DNA of 64,000 bases. Source: Halicephalobus mephisto (Eukaryota; Nematoda; Chromadorea; Rhabditida; Panagrolaimidae). The DNA lies in assembly GCA_009193035.1 (NCBI GenBank), contig SWDT01000154.1:124001-188000 (forward strand), written 5' to 3'. A program made the position numbers and the translations under genes. The notes under the pieces were generated by a model. It worked only from the letters and a program-made list of their open reading frames with translations, was not told where the DNA came from and made no database searches. The stretch's first letter is position 1. Every line of letters begins with the position of its first letter. Shown in pieces: positions 32,644-44,021 of the stretch.

Positions 32644-33239
32644 CTAGATGAAGAAAATTAGGATTTTATAATTAACATCAGAACTGACAAACAATCAATC
32701 GATAATAGTGATGGCCAAATACGTACAATTCACTGACTTTGACAATTGATAGTTTATCACATAAGCTAAATCAAATGGTATAAACTTCAACATTTTGACT
32801 CGTATGTATTTTTTTACAATTCAAATGATTAACCAATCTTGTTCTTACAGTAAATAAATCTCAATTCCCTCAAATAAATCCATAAAGTATCATCAATGAA
32901 GTAAAATCCTGATCTAAAATAATATCTTATATCTTGATAACATATGTTCAATGCTGATATATTTCATAAAAGCCACATTTAAAATAGCGAAAGATAAGTT
33001 TTTTAATCCATGTGATCTCTTAATCCTAGATGCAGATTCTTGCTTTACGAATAATGCAATTTGATCTTATTAACGCAGTTATTCATTTCAATTTTATTTC
33101 TAGTTATCGATTTCTAACAAGAACAGTCACAACAACTAAATAGAAATGCTACTGTGGGCGTACAGGATGGATTTTACCTGCTTAAAGACCGAAAACACCA
33201 TTCAATCAGTCGATATAAAAAGTCTGACAGAACCAATAA
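32644..33239. other. intergenic DNA
   Basis: AT-rich spacer upstream of paralogue B. No supported feature. Confidence 0.5.
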
Positions 33240-33475
33240 TGTCAATGTAGGCACAAAGATCGAAGTTGAACCGGAAACGGCCTAGACAGGATGCCCAAAG
33301 CTCCGCCCAGTCAGCCGACGCCTGGGAGGTGAGACTAAAGTGTTAGAGAGTCAGTCTTTGAGAAATTCCAATTCCAACCTGATCCGAGTTTGATTTCGGT
33401 CAAACGAGGACCTTTCCTCTCTTTGTTCTATGTTTATGTTAAGATAAACAAGAGTAATTGCTAATAGTAGGAATC
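33240..33475 (-). repeat. GC-rich hairpin repeat, copy R (inverted partner of 4262-4500)
   Basis: Reads on the minus strand like copy L: the same core from TTTCTCAAAGACTGACTCTC through CCCAGGCGTCGGCTGACTGG is unchanged; scattered differences lie outside it. The first hairpin is kept (GTTTGA/TCAAAC), although one closing base pair is lost, and the B-box-like element is GGTTCAACTTC. Located 600 bp upstream of paralogue B, as copy L is upstream of paralogue A. Confidence 0.6.
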
Positions 33476-35044
33476 AACAGTTTTCTGCCCAATCAAGAAA
33501 CTCCCAAAATGTCACTCCATCGACATCTACTATACCACCATCATTTATACTACATCAATTTAACTTTTTATCTATATTTTAGTTGGATGAGGGTATTTTT
33601 CTTTATTGCTGATTGCTAAAAATGAATAAATGCGATCACGACTTGCAAGTGGAATAAAAATTCAGTTTTCCAAAAGTCATTGCAGCTTTTAATCAACCAT
33701 AACGTGTTTATTATTAGTGAACGCTACGAGCTATGATCGTCATCACCACTCCCGGGATTATAAGTTTTATACCTTGGAATAAAATCATCAGATCGAAAAA
33801 CAAGTTCCAAAATTTTTAATTATTCTGTATAGTTACATTTATTACACTTTGTGATCACTGAGATTACCATCATACAAATAAGAAAAAAAAGTGAAATCTA
33901 AGGAATTGTTTTGAAAGCACCATGTGATGTGTGAAATTATTATAATTTCAATCGTGTTCTTAACAAATGATACTAACAATAAAGATTAAGCATAATGTAC
34001 AAATGTAATTCATGTGCAGTGTGTGGTCTAGAACGTAGAACAAAGCAACGGAAATGTTCTATTTAGTTCTTTCCAAGAAATGATATATTATAACTTGAAA
34101 TAAATGAATAAAATAATTTAATTCAAATTTTCGTTCTTTGCTACAAATGCCGTGGACGTTCCGGAACCTATGTGCAGTCACGTGGTGACAGACACTATTT
34201 TCGTGTAAAATCCACTTTTCATGTTAACACATTCTCAATTTTGAATTGCTGTGAATGTTTATTTGTAGATTTCATATATCTACCGACTCTTTGTTATTAA
34301 TTTTCGTGTCAATAACAATTTGACATCTTTACTGCCTATGCTTACAGCATTATGATCCACTTTTGCTATTCTTAAACGTACTAAAAATATGCAAAATTTA
34401 CACAGAAAATAAAAATTTGCAATCCACTTAACAAAGCAACTAGGAAAACACTAATCATAAATGCCGAGGATAAGGAAGTAAATATATCTGAGCTTAATCT
34501 AGCCTAAGGTCAAGCATAAATCCAACCTGAACCTAGCCCAAGGTAATTAGAATGGCTAATTATAATTAAAATACATATGAATTAACCTAAATTGTCTTTG
34601 AAGATACATAGACACACATTAAGTGGTTCATAGGGCAAGAACAGCATTGACATCAAGAAATAGCCCAAATTTCGAAAAATTCATATATCATTACTTTGTA
34701 TTTTTGTTTAATTTTATCGCGATACCTTTAATTTCTAATGTCCAACCATTGTTCTATCAATATATCCTTAAAAACTATGATAATAATGATGGATTATCTC
34801 AAGAAAATCAAAAAACAGAACTGACGCAATATAAAAAATTAATTTCCCATTAGTCACAAAACACTAAGTTCACTTTGTTCCTGGAAAGTAGAATACTCCA
34901 CTTTGGCAGTAGCAAAGTGATCTACCCTTGAATAAAAGCACAAAAGAAACATCAACTTCCTTTGGCCAAGCCTCTTTATGCCAAGTTTCGAAATCCGTTG
35001 TTGACGGTTCTTTCGTTTGTTTTTTTCGGAATTTCCGTTATTCC
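33476..35044. other. intergenic DNA
   Basis: 1.5 kb of spacer. A palindromic GTCACGTGGTGAC at about 34177 contains an E-box (CACGTG). ORFs at 34623-34853 and 34928-35128 lack support except for the real ndx-9 exon inside the latter. Confidence 0.5.
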
Positions 35045-35968
35045 ATGTTTAGACTCGCTAGAATGGTCCACACAAAATGCAGAAATACTAGTAAGTGGTG
35101 GTTTTTATATGAATTGATTTTCATTTAGTAATATTTTAGATATCCCTTATTTACGAAGCAAGGTTTTCCGGACTTTTGTTCCCGAAGACAAAGTTCCTTG
35201 GGAAGTGGACTGGCCAGATTACAAACCAGTCGAGTATACTTCCGACGTTCTCAAAGGAAAGCCCTGGGTGGATCCAGATGATCCAAAAAGTCTGGACTTT
35301 AATAAAATTGACGGAGATGTGAATCGGAAGTCTCATTTTTGGTTCGTTTTCCTTTGGTTTTTGATGAATTCATAGAATTTTCCAGCGTGTATGCTTTCGA
35401 CGATGAAGGAAGACCTCTGAACCCCGTAGGAAGAACAGGAATACGAGGAAGGGGGGTTCTAGGCCGATGGGGACCCAATCATGCCGCTGACCCGATAGTG
35501 TCCAGGATGAACGACGGAAAACTCGAGTTTGTCGCTATCAAACGGAGAGACAATGGTTTGGAGTTCCTTGTTCATATATCAATTTTCGTCCATCTGTCTA
35601 ATTTAGGTGAATGGGCAATTCCTGGAGGCATGGTGGATCCGGGAGAGAACGTTTCCCAGACATTGAAGCGGGAGTTCACGGAGGAAGCCTTGGGCAACGT
35701 CCCCGCGGAGAACCTGGAAGTCTTCTGGAAGAAAGGAACGGAGTTGTTCCGTGGTTATGTAGACGACCCGAGGAACACGGACAACTCCTGGATGGAAACA
35801 GTCGTCTTCAACTTCCACGACGACGAAGGGCTCCTCAGCAGCTGCAGATTCCGGGCCGGAGACGACGCCGCAGAAGTAAGATGGGTTCGGATCGACGACG
35901 AAACACCCCTTTACGCTTCTCATCGAGATTTCATACAATTGTTAAAGCAAAAGCACGGATTACATTGA
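35045..35968 (+). CDS. ndx-9: ADP-ribose pyrophosphatase, NUDT9/NDX-9 type
   Basis: Hydrolyses ADP-ribose to AMP and ribose 5-phosphate; animal NUDT9 is mitochondrial. Exons 35045-35090, 35140-35341, 35386-35555, 35607-35968; 259 aa. Family motifs: [40 protein letters not shown], the Nudix box [17 protein letters not shown] then TEEAL (Ala instead of the usual last Gly, as in NUDT9), and [16 protein letters not shown]. The N-terminus [12 protein letters not shown] is basic and could be a mitochondrial presequence. The 51-nt intron at 35556-35606 has no stop and a length divisible by three, so genomic translation runs through it; removing it restores [16 protein letters not shown]. The gene is followed 235 bp later by rsp-4 on the same strand. 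I recall the two being neighbours in C. elegans also (EEED8 cosmid), to be checked. Confidence 0.95.
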
Positions 35969-36181
35969 TTTTTGTTTTTTATAAAGTTTTTGCAAAACAC
36001 CCTTGCCAAATTTGTCGTTATTTGGTTGACCTCTCTCTCCCTCCGAGGAGAGCCCGACTACATCAAAGGATACTCCCGAGACGAAAACCTGCTCGACGCT
36101 CCTTTGCCGCTTTTTCTCATTCGCCAGTTTGTCTTCGAGATTGTTTCGAATTCTCCATTAATTTTGGAGGTATTTGGTTTA

Positions 36182-36194
36182 TTTTCACTCCCAG
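36182..36194 (+). promoter_or_regulatory. possible trans-splice acceptor of rsp-4
   Basis: TTTTCACTCCCAG ends 9 nt before the rsp-4 ATG and has no upstream coding exon, as expected for SL addition. SL1 versus SL2 cannot be told from the DNA. Confidence 0.45.
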
Positions 36195-36203
36195 TCCTTG
36201 AAA

Positions 36204-37092
36204 ATGTCCTACCGTGATCGTCCAAGAGGTCCTCCACCATCAATTAACGGATTACATTCGCTAAAAGTGAGTTTTGTACAGGAATATGCAAATGGAGAAA
36301 TCTTTTAGGTAGACAATATCTCTTACCAAACGACTATACACGAACTTCGTCGGATGTTTGAACGTTATGGCGATATAGGAGATGTCCATATTCCCAGGGA
36401 TCGTCACACGCGACAAAGCAGAGGATTCGGCTTTGTCCGGTTCGTTAGCAAGAAAGACGCTGATTACGCAATCAGCAAAATGGATGGGCGTTATGTGGAT
36501 GGACGCGAGATTCGTGTCAGTTTCGCCAAGTACGACCGTCCAATTGATGAAGGAGGTTCTCGTGGTCGTGACAGGGACCGTGATGACCGTCGCCGGTATG
36601 TTGCTTGTGTTGGCCAGGTTTTTTCTCCAGATCTGCTCTGTCCGGTTTTTGGTATCCAGCTAATCACACTTTTAAAGCCACTTCTGGCTGCCGTTCACAG
36701 TTGCTGGTTAGCACAGAGTCGCGGATGAAAATCCGGAATCCAGCTTTGCGGGTTTCCTGATAACGGGGCAGATTGCGCTGTTTTTGGTTGCGGTTTTGCA
36801 TTTTAATAAGCAGAGTACATCCTTGCGCATTGCTGAGCTGATAAAATACGGTCAGGGATTGAGCAGGATATCGGTTCCAGCAAAAACCAGGTTGGAAGAA
36901 TAATCGTCAATTGCCGCTGATTTTGTTCTCAAACTTTGGGATTCACGAGTACTTTTTAGATCCAGATCCAGAAGCCGTTCTCCCGTTAGACGACGTTCTC
37001 GTTCTGCTTCCCCACCAAGACGCTCGACGTCCCGTTCCAGGAGCCGTTCTCCCATCGAGAAGAGATCCCCAAGTCGCTCACGTTCTCCATGA
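36204..37092 (+). CDS. rsp-4: SR splicing factor RSP-4 (SRSF2/SC35 type)
   Basis: Nuclear splicing regulator that binds exonic enhancers through one RRM and recruits spliceosome parts through its RS domain. Exons 36204-36266, 36309-36595, 36960-37092; 160 aa. After a short N-terminus (MSYRDRPRGPPPSINGLHSL) the RRM shows VDNISYQT (RNP2), RRMFERYGDIGDVHIPRD and RGFGFVRF (RNP1), ending with RPIDEGGSRGRDRDRDDRRR. The last exon is an RS domain of SR/RS dipeptides and SP (RSRSRSRSPVRRRSRSAS). It is shorter than usual. Intron 2 (364 nt) is unusually GC-rich for this genome. SR genes commonly autoregulate through alternative splicing coupled to decay, which may explain that. AATAAA at 37242. Confidence 0.95.
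36596..36959 (+). other. GC-rich intron 2 of rsp-4
   Basis: 364 nt with much higher G+C than other introns here, several internal pyrimidine-AG and GT sites (for example TTTGGTATCCAG at about 36650-36660 and GCTGGTTAGC near 36702) and stops in all three frames. It could house a poison exon; this is inference. Confidence 0.35.
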
Positions 37093-37615
37093 AGTGAAAT
37101 GACCGAAAAGAAATACTCCTGATGAATCTCTCGTACTGGACTTTTCGCTTTTCCTTTCAGCTTCGTTATTTACATTTCAGGCTTCGTCTTTTCGGATCCG
37201 GAGTTGTTTCATTTATATTTAACCCCTTATTTGGTATCGCGAATAAAAAAGAACAGGATTTGTACAGATTTGACCAAGTTAGGGAAGGATTTTTGTCGGG
37301 ACTTATGTTTGCTTTGTTGGGAATGTCCCGCAGCGAAAACTGGAGGTGAAGTTCTCCAACCAGGCAGCCGCCCCGATCAAAGCCACGTCGTCTGTTCCTT
37401 TTTCGCTCGCTCAGCTACCCATGTGGATCTTTGAAATTTTTCTTGAAAAACGGCTGTTCAGACTGGTTTCTCTGTTTTGTTGCATTGAAGAACGAAATCT
37501 GACCGTCTAGTTGTCCGCGAATCAATTTTTAGAGAAATTTTTCTTTGTTTTAGGAATCGATTGATTTTGTCTGTTTTTATTTTTATTTTATTAAATAGAT
37601 TTTGTAGATTTTAAA
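37093..37615 (+). other. rsp-4 3' UTR and spacer
   Basis: AATAAA at 37242-37247. A GC-rich block at about 37290-37430 has ORFs in two frames but no motif or start context. The next gene on the same strand starts at 37616. Confidence 0.45.
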
Positions 37616-39263
37616 ATGAGTTCCGACAAGCCATCGAAAAATGAATTGGACACGGTATTCCGGAAATTACGAGCGATGCAGGCGAATAAGACGTGTTTTG
37701 ACTGCGGAGCCAGGAACCCTACGTGGTCAAGTGTAACTTATGGAGTTTTCATTTGTATTGATTGTTCGGCTACTCATAGAAACTTGGGTGTTCATATTAC
37801 TTTTGTAAGATCCACTAACTTGGACACGAACTGGACCTGGCACCAATTGAGGGGAATGCAAGTCGGCGGAAACGCCAACGCCGTGAGTTTTTAGTTTTAA
37901 TGGGGATTCATATATGGGAATTATTTTTCAGACCCAATTCTTCAAACAGCATGGCTGTAATACGACTGATGCCCAGCAAAAGTACAACAGCAAAGCTGCG
38001 AGACTTTACAAAGTCGGTTTTTGGCTTTTTGAACAGCTTATTTGAGAATTTCAGGATAGACTATCTCAATTGGCCACGAAAGCTCAGCAAATGTACGGAA
38101 CGAAATTACTGATTGATACTCCTGGAGAACCTGCCCCTCTGTCGCCGAGTCAGAAAAGCGAAGAAGACTTTTTCGATCAAGATTTCAAGGAAAGTGCTCC
38201 TGTGGTTAAGAAACCCGAAGTTCCCCAACCCATTACCAATGAAGAGGCTCTTCTTGGGCCGAGTGTAGATCATCTCCATGATGAACCTCAAGAAGCTGCC
38301 AAACCTGTCGTCAAGAAGCCTGTGAAGAAAGCGACTCTCGGGGCCAAGAAAGGAGGATTAGGAGCTCAGAAGATCACAACGAACTTTAAAGAAATCGAAG
38401 AAAAAGCCAACAACTTTGACAAGGAAAGAGAAAGCTTTGCCAAACTAGCCATGAAGGAAGAAGAACCGAAAGTCGATGAAAGTAAACTTTCCTCCAAGTT
38501 CTTGATGAAAGAAGTTGAGAAAAAGGAACAAGCCAAGGAGAAACTCAAGTCTGCAGATCCTAACAAAGCTGAAATTGTGGATAGATTGGGGATTGGAGGG
38601 CTCGGAAGATCAGCAATCAGCCATTCTGTCGGTATTAGAAGCATTCAGCAAGAAGGAGTGCCAACCAAAGCCTCTCATTCCGCCAAGAGTTCGGATTTCG
38701 GAGATGATTGGGAAATTGTTGATGAAAAGAAAACCGGAGAAGGAACTGATGACTTATTTGGTTCGAGAAACAAATCAAAAGATTTGGACAATGATGCATT
38801 TTTCGATGCTTACAGCGATCCTGTTCCTAAGAAAACAACATCTTCGACTTACGGAAGATCATCAGCCGGATTTGCGGCTCCTTCCTCAACAGCATCTGTT
38901 GAGGACACTTTGAGGAAGTTTAATTCTGCCAAAGCTATTTCAAGCGACCAATTCTTCGGAAAAGGTGACGAAGTAGATTTTGAAACCCGAGCTACATTGT
39001 CCAAGTTTGAAGGATCAACATCAATTGGGTCGGCAGATTTATTTGGAGGCGGACAGAAACAAAACACTTACTCTTACAGTGATCATGTTCCTGAAATGGC
39101 AGATATTAAGGATAGTGTGAGACAAGGAGTGTCAAAAGTTGCAGACAAACTTTCGACTTTGGGAAGTTCCGTCAGTGCCTATTTGTCGGTAAGTCTGTTG
39201 TATGGATTTTTCCCTTGTTGAAACACCTAATCCCTGTTTTAGCGGTCCCAAACTCAAACATGA
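37616..39263 (+). CDS. Arf GTPase-activating protein, ARFGAP2/3 type
   Basis: Stimulates GTP hydrolysis on Arf1 during COPI vesicle traffic at the Golgi. Exons 37616-37882, 37932-38012, 38055-39188, 39243-39263; 500 aa. The catalytic domain is at residues 5-120: zinc finger [20 protein letters not shown] followed by CIDC (C-x2-C-x16-C-x2-C), arginine finger in [13 protein letters not shown], then the [13 protein letters not shown] join. The remainder has the ARFGAP2/3 regulatory layout: a Lys/Ala/Pro-rich basic stretch ([20 protein letters not shown]), coiled-coil Glu/Lys region, [16 protein letters not shown], repeats of the type FFGKGDE and LFGG, and a C-terminal amphipathic segment ([20 protein letters not shown]) that binds coatomer or membrane. 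The last exon adds only RSQTQT. The gene is intact and convergent with the GPCR that follows. Confidence 0.95.
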
Positions 39264-39640
39264 GATGCTCTGGACTATTACTGTAGTTCCCAAAAAGGTG
39301 AATTGACAGTTGTTAAAAATTTTTGTTTTGTTTTTGCTTTTGTTTTCGGTTTTGCTTTTACTGGCTTTGCTTTCTTTTGAATGGTGTCTTTGGCATGGTT
39401 ACGGTAGTGGCTAATTGATGTTATTTTCAGGATCGTTACTAAAGTTGGATTCGAGTTCATTCTTGTGTGATAACTGTTGATGGTGCAGATGGTTGCAATC
39501 AATTTTATTGTAAAAGGAAGTTTTTATTTCGAATTTAAATTATTATAGTTTTATTTATAATTATTCTTTCTAATGAAAAGTGACTAAAGATTTAAATTTT
39601 ATTGTTTACCCGTGGAAATTTGCGATTTTAAATTTTAAAG
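39264..39640. other. convergent 3' ends
   Basis: 377 bp between the stops of the Arf GAP gene (+) and the GPCR gene (-). It includes a run of TTTTG/TTTTGC units at 39318-39375. No AATAAA is clear on the plus strand. Nothing else is seen. Confidence 0.45.
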
Positions 39641-42600
39641 TTAGAGATATTCTGTGTCGTCATTGTCTTCCAACCGAAAACTGTCGGTGATGGTGATCTC
39701 TTGATGGACAGACACTCGAAGTGGCGAATCATCAGCAGTGATCACTTTTGAAGGGTCATCTGTGAAACTTGGCTGTTCTAACATCCTTTCTGCCGTAATA
39801 ACCCTTTTGAATGAAGGAGGTCTGGTAGTGTGATTTTTGTTATTTTCGAAACTGAAAAAAAATTAATTTTAAAAAAATGAAAAAATTGAAATTTAATTTG
39901 TACATGGAAATTTATAAAGTAGACATGGAAATTAACGTCGAATTTTATTTTTGCATAATAATTAAACAAGCTTCGTCAAATTTTGCGAACAAACTACAAT
40001 TTTTTTTAATTTCGGAATTTTTATAAATATAGAAATAAAAGTACAAACTAATCTAGAATTTTGCAAGCAAAGTGCAAATTTTTTAACATTTTGAGATTGA
40101 CTAATCTGTCCAAATGTTGCAAGCAAAGTGCAGATTTTTCTTGATTTTTTATATTAATTGTCTCAATGTTGCAGGCAAAGTGCAGATTTTTCCTAATTTT
40201 TATATTAATTATCTCAATGTTGCAAGCAAAGTGCGAACTTTCAATGTCGACTGATTTACCTCAATGTTGCAAGAAAAGTGCAAATTTTTTAAAATTTTGA
40301 TATTGATCATTTTATAGATTGTTAATGATTTCGTAATGACTTACCAAAGTAATCTTCTGATAGGACTACTGTATTTGTGAATGAGTTCTCTGAGTTCTGC
40401 ATCCACTTCTGGGATCCTCAACGAATAAATCAAGGGATTCATCAAGCTTTTTCCCAAGATGAAACTTAGTTGAATACAGGAAAAGAAGAACAAAACTCTG
40501 AACCGTTGTTGTCGGAGAAGATCACAAGTATCGCATGTGATAGTGAAGTGGATGGTGGCAGGGGCCCATCCGATGAAGAAACTAGAGCAAATCAGGATGG
40601 TTGTCCAGAGGGTTTTATTTTCCCTGGAGACTCGTTTTTGGGCAGATCGAGAAGTTCTCCAGTGAGATGCTTGGGCCCTGAGGAGAAGTAGCTAAAACAT
40701 AAAACATAAGATTAAAAGAGAAGTTGTTGAATTTCATATGTAAGAAAAAAATCTCAAAAATAGAAATTAAAAAGTTAAAGATATAAAAAGATATTTTTAT
40801 TTATTAAACATCATATAGAAAATCCCCATCTTTTTTGAAAGAGACTATAGAGTGTTCCCATATCTTCTTTCGAAAGAGGTATACAGCATCTCCGTATCTT
40901 TTTTGAAGTGGGGTATAGAGTGTTTGTATATCTTTTTTGAAAGAGACTATAGAGTGTTCCCATATCTTCTTTCGAAAGAGGTATATAGCATCTCCGTATT
41001 TTTTTTGAAGTGGGGTATGGAACATATCTATATCTTTTTTGAAAGAGACTATAGAGTACTCCCATATCTTCTTTCAAAAGAGCTATATAACGTCTCCGTA
41101 TCTTTTTTGAAGTGAGGTATAGAGTGTTTATATATCTTTTTTGAAAGAGACTATAGAGTGCTCCCATATCTTTTTTAAAATTAAATATAAGATGTCTATA
41201 TATCTTTTTTAAAGTGAGGTATAGAACATCTGTTTTTAAAAAACTGAATATAAGATATTGAAATATTTTTTAATCAAACAGAATCCCTTTAATTTTCCTG
41301 AATTAACATCCCAGACAGTTTTTTATAGTGAAATTTCATCAATAATAACCCATTCATATGTGACTTCAAAAAAGATACGAAAATATCCCATTCCTGGAAA
41401 GATGGACTTTCTCTATAATTTCCACGAATTAATGAATTTTTTTCCATAATTTATTAATTTTCTTTATTCATGTCTCAATTTTTCTCACAGCCATGTAAAT
41501 GCTATAATTTCTTCAAATTTTCAATTCTATCGTAATTTTTTCAGGATCCTATTCATCATTTTCTTCCAATTGTCGATGAAAAATTTCTTTTTTTCCGAAG
41601 TTTACTGAATATTTAATTAACAAATTGAATAGCATATCAAGAGGTCAATTCCGAGTTCAAAAATATTAAAATTCAATAGCCTCAGGCTATAATTGTTTTT
41701 TGGTGATTTTTAAAATTGTATTATTTTTTAAAAAAATGAAATTCTTTGAAATTTTTAAAAACTACAGTAATCTAAGTCGTAATTTTTGTTTTAAATAATG
41801 ATTATTTCATAATCAATGATGTCATGGAAATTCAAAAATAAACATTTTCCACGAAATAGTTTCGACACGAATTTTTAAGTTCTTAGAAACTACAGTAATC
41901 TAAGTAGCAATTTTTGTTCTAAGTGACGATTATTTCGTAATCGATGATTTCATGGAAATTCAAAAATATTTTTTAAAAAACGGTTTCGACACGAATTTTT
42001 AACTTCCTAAAAACTACAGTAACCTAAGTAGTAATTTTGGACTTTTATGATTATTTCGTAATCTTATGAAATTTCGCAATCAACTTTTTAAAAGTACATC
42101 TTCTCTAAAAACTTCTGGATTACGGTATGTGGGGTACATAACCCTGTGTCCATGTTCCAGGGTCACATGTGGAACTATTAACCGATGTTTAGAAAATTAA
42201 CATCTTTTTGGAAATGGGTTACTGTATTTGGGAGGTTTTTAGATTTAAAAAGTAGCACTTACCAGTTTTATGTAACACCAGATGATGAAGACGAAAATTA
42301 ACACTAGTAAGATGGAAACACTGAGTCTGAACTCCCTGGCGTGGTAGAATTCGACGTTCATGCAGTCGTCGTGGTATCCTTGTCCTGGGATGAAACAAGC
42401 TAATCCGAATAACACCGTAACTGGAGCCAACCAGGCAATTACACAGAGAATGAAGGAAATATTTTTTAATTTTTGTTTATCTGTATAAGGTTTGACAATT
42501 CCGATGTAGTGGTGGATAGAGATCAGCAGCAGATGGAGGGTGCCCGTGATCAGACCGCCTGTTCTGAGCATCTCAAGGGTGAGGGAGAAACAGGGGTCCG

Positions 42601-43604
42601 GGTAAGTCCCCTTCACGATCGGGAGATAACTGTTGTAGAGAAGGGATAAGGCAACGATGGAACTGGTCCTGAAAAGAAATAAAAATTACCATATTCAATC
42701 AAGAACAAGGAATTTGAAAAACTTCTTTAAAATCTTAAAAACTTAAATTCTAAAAGTATTTTTTCTCCAAAAGCCCTCGGGCACTTTGTAGAAAGTTTCT
42801 AGTTACACCCGTGGGGACCGGTAATACAGTATGATTCAAATTTTAAAATCTTTGAAAAATTAATTTTTTAGAGAAAATTCGTCTCCGAAATGCATTTTTC
42901 GAAAAATACAAAATATTTAAAAATAAATTCTGAAAATATTTTAAATTTATAAATTTTGGTAACTAAAGTTTCATTTTTTTAGAAAAAATTTAATTTTGTT
43001 TTGAGTGGAAATTCTGTTTTCTACTCGAGACCTGTGTGAAGGTCTATAAAAAGATGAATATTAAAATCAGAATTGAAAGTGAAATTTTGTAAAGTAATTA
43101 AATAAGCAACCTTGTTCTAATGTTGCAGCAATGTGCGGATTTTTTTCGATATCTTCATAAATATAAAATATCAATTTATTTTTTAAAATGTTGCAAGCAA
43201 TGTGCGGATTTTTTTAAATTTAAAATCTTATAAATATATATAAATATCAATTAATTTTTTTTAAAGTTGCAGCAATGTGCGGATTTTCTTTAAAATCTTC
43301 ATAAATAATATATATAAATATCAATTAATTTTTTAAAGTTGCGAGCAATGTGCGGATTTTTTTTTGATGTTGTCTTTTTATAGATTTCGACTGTGATTTT
43401 TAATCATAAAAATACCCACCAAATATCACTGATGGTCAAACTTAATATGAGCGTTACTGTAGCATTTCTGACTTTGGTCATTCTCAACGCGATGATAACT
43501 AACGCATTCGCAATTACGGCAAATCCGCTGATGACCAAGAATATCGGAACGACGATTTTGTACATGGATGCCCTGTAGGCAGCCAAATTTTCCTGGTCCT
43601 CCAT
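39641..43604 (-). CDS. rhodopsin-like (class A) GPCR, orphan
   Basis: Exons 43604-43420, 42668-42263, 40691-40345, 39851-39641; 382 aa. All joins keep frame. TM1 contains VISGFAVIANALVIIAL (Asn 1.50), TM2 LILSLTISDIW (Asp 2.50), TM3 runs CFSLTLEMLRTGGLITGTLH with the conserved Cys and HHY in place of DRY, TM4 ILCVIAWLAP (Trp 4.50), TM5 VSILLVLIFVFIIWCYIKL, TM6 ILICSSFFIGWAPATIHF, TM7 LGKSLMNPLIYSLR with NPxxY. The cytoplasmic tail is about 70 residues, acidic at the end (EDNDDTEYL). The family looks like an amine- or peptide-type neuronal receptor, but the ligand cannot be assigned. HHY may alter G-protein coupling. A trans-splice acceptor (TTTTTAG) lies 6 nt before the ATG. Each of the three introns (751, 1,571 and 493 nt) carries a minisatellite. 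Confidence 0.87.
39968..40325 (+). repeat. minisatellite in GPCR intron 3 (GTTGCAAGCAAAGTGC family)
   Basis: About six units of 55-60 bp, each with ATGTTGCAAGCAAAGTGC followed by a T-rich run; ends near TTTTATAGATTG at about 40309-40320. Same family as 19253-19555 and 43041-43389. Confidence 0.75.
40829..41240 (+). repeat. 34-bp tandem repeat organised in 102-bp higher-order units
   Basis: Twelve 34-bp monomers in GPCR intron 2, arranged A-B-C four times. A: GAAAGAGACTATAGAGTGTT; B: CGAAAGAGGTATACAGCATC; C: GAAGTGGGGTATAGAGTGTT. Each monomer ends TATC followed by a T-rich run. Equivalent monomers in successive trimers are more alike than neighbours, so the 102-bp block is the unit of amplification. 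The last trimer is degenerate. Long ORFs here are by-products of 102 being divisible by three. Confidence 0.88.
41745..42060 (+). repeat. about 125-bp tandem repeat, 2.5-3 copies, GPCR intron 2
   Basis: Units contain CTACAGTAATCTAAG, ATTATTTCGTAATCGATGAT, TCATGGAAATTCAAAAATA and CGACACGAATTTTTAA. A related array occurs at 60370-60870. Confidence 0.75.
43041..43389 (+). repeat. minisatellite cassette in GPCR intron 1 (GTTGCAAGCAATGTGCGG family)
   Basis: Four units of about 70-80 bp with TTGC(AAG)CAATGTGCGGATTTTT. Left boundary GGTCTATAAAAAGATG (43041) and right boundary CTTTTTATAGATTTCG (43374-43389) are inverted copies of each other, as at 19253-19555. Confidence 0.75.
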
Positions 43605-43610
43605 TCTGGC

Positions 43611-43618
43611 CTAAAAAG
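43611..43618 (-). promoter_or_regulatory. probable trans-splice acceptor of the GPCR gene
   Basis: TACTTTTTAG on the minus strand, 6 nt upstream of the ATG at 43604. An ordinary cis-splice from an unseen 5' exon is the alternative. Confidence 0.45.
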
Positions 43619-44021
43619 TAAAAATAAAGTCACGTAGTAAAGCGGAAATAATTTTTTTTTGACAAATGACAGTTTAAAAGAAAAAAATGCAATTGACACG
43701 GTTCATAATTAGTTACTAATTAATTTCGAAAAACACAGACATTCTAGATTCAACTTTAAAAAAATTAAAATTACAAAATTTAAAAAATTTTGTTTTGGAA
43801 CTTCCGGAAAATTAATTTTTAATAACATTTGTAAAAAAATAAAACGTTCGAAATTAACAACATTAAAAATTTATTGAAATAATTCAAATAGAATTCTGAG
43901 AACTTAGAGACAATATAGCCTGGGGGAACAATGTCATTTTCTTAATCGTCCTCAAAAATTTTTAAATTTAAAAATTGTAAACTTTTGAATAAGGATCTAG
44001 AGATACTTGTCCTCATATTTC
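43619..44021. other. intergenic AT-rich DNA
   Basis: No feature I can support. It begins the gene-poor 20 kb that runs to the right edge. Confidence 0.5.

Noticed and set aside
40811..41167. 118-codon ORF and other ORFs across 40.8-41.2 kb
   Set aside because: Produced by the 102-bp repeat, whose length is divisible by three, inside a GPCR intron.
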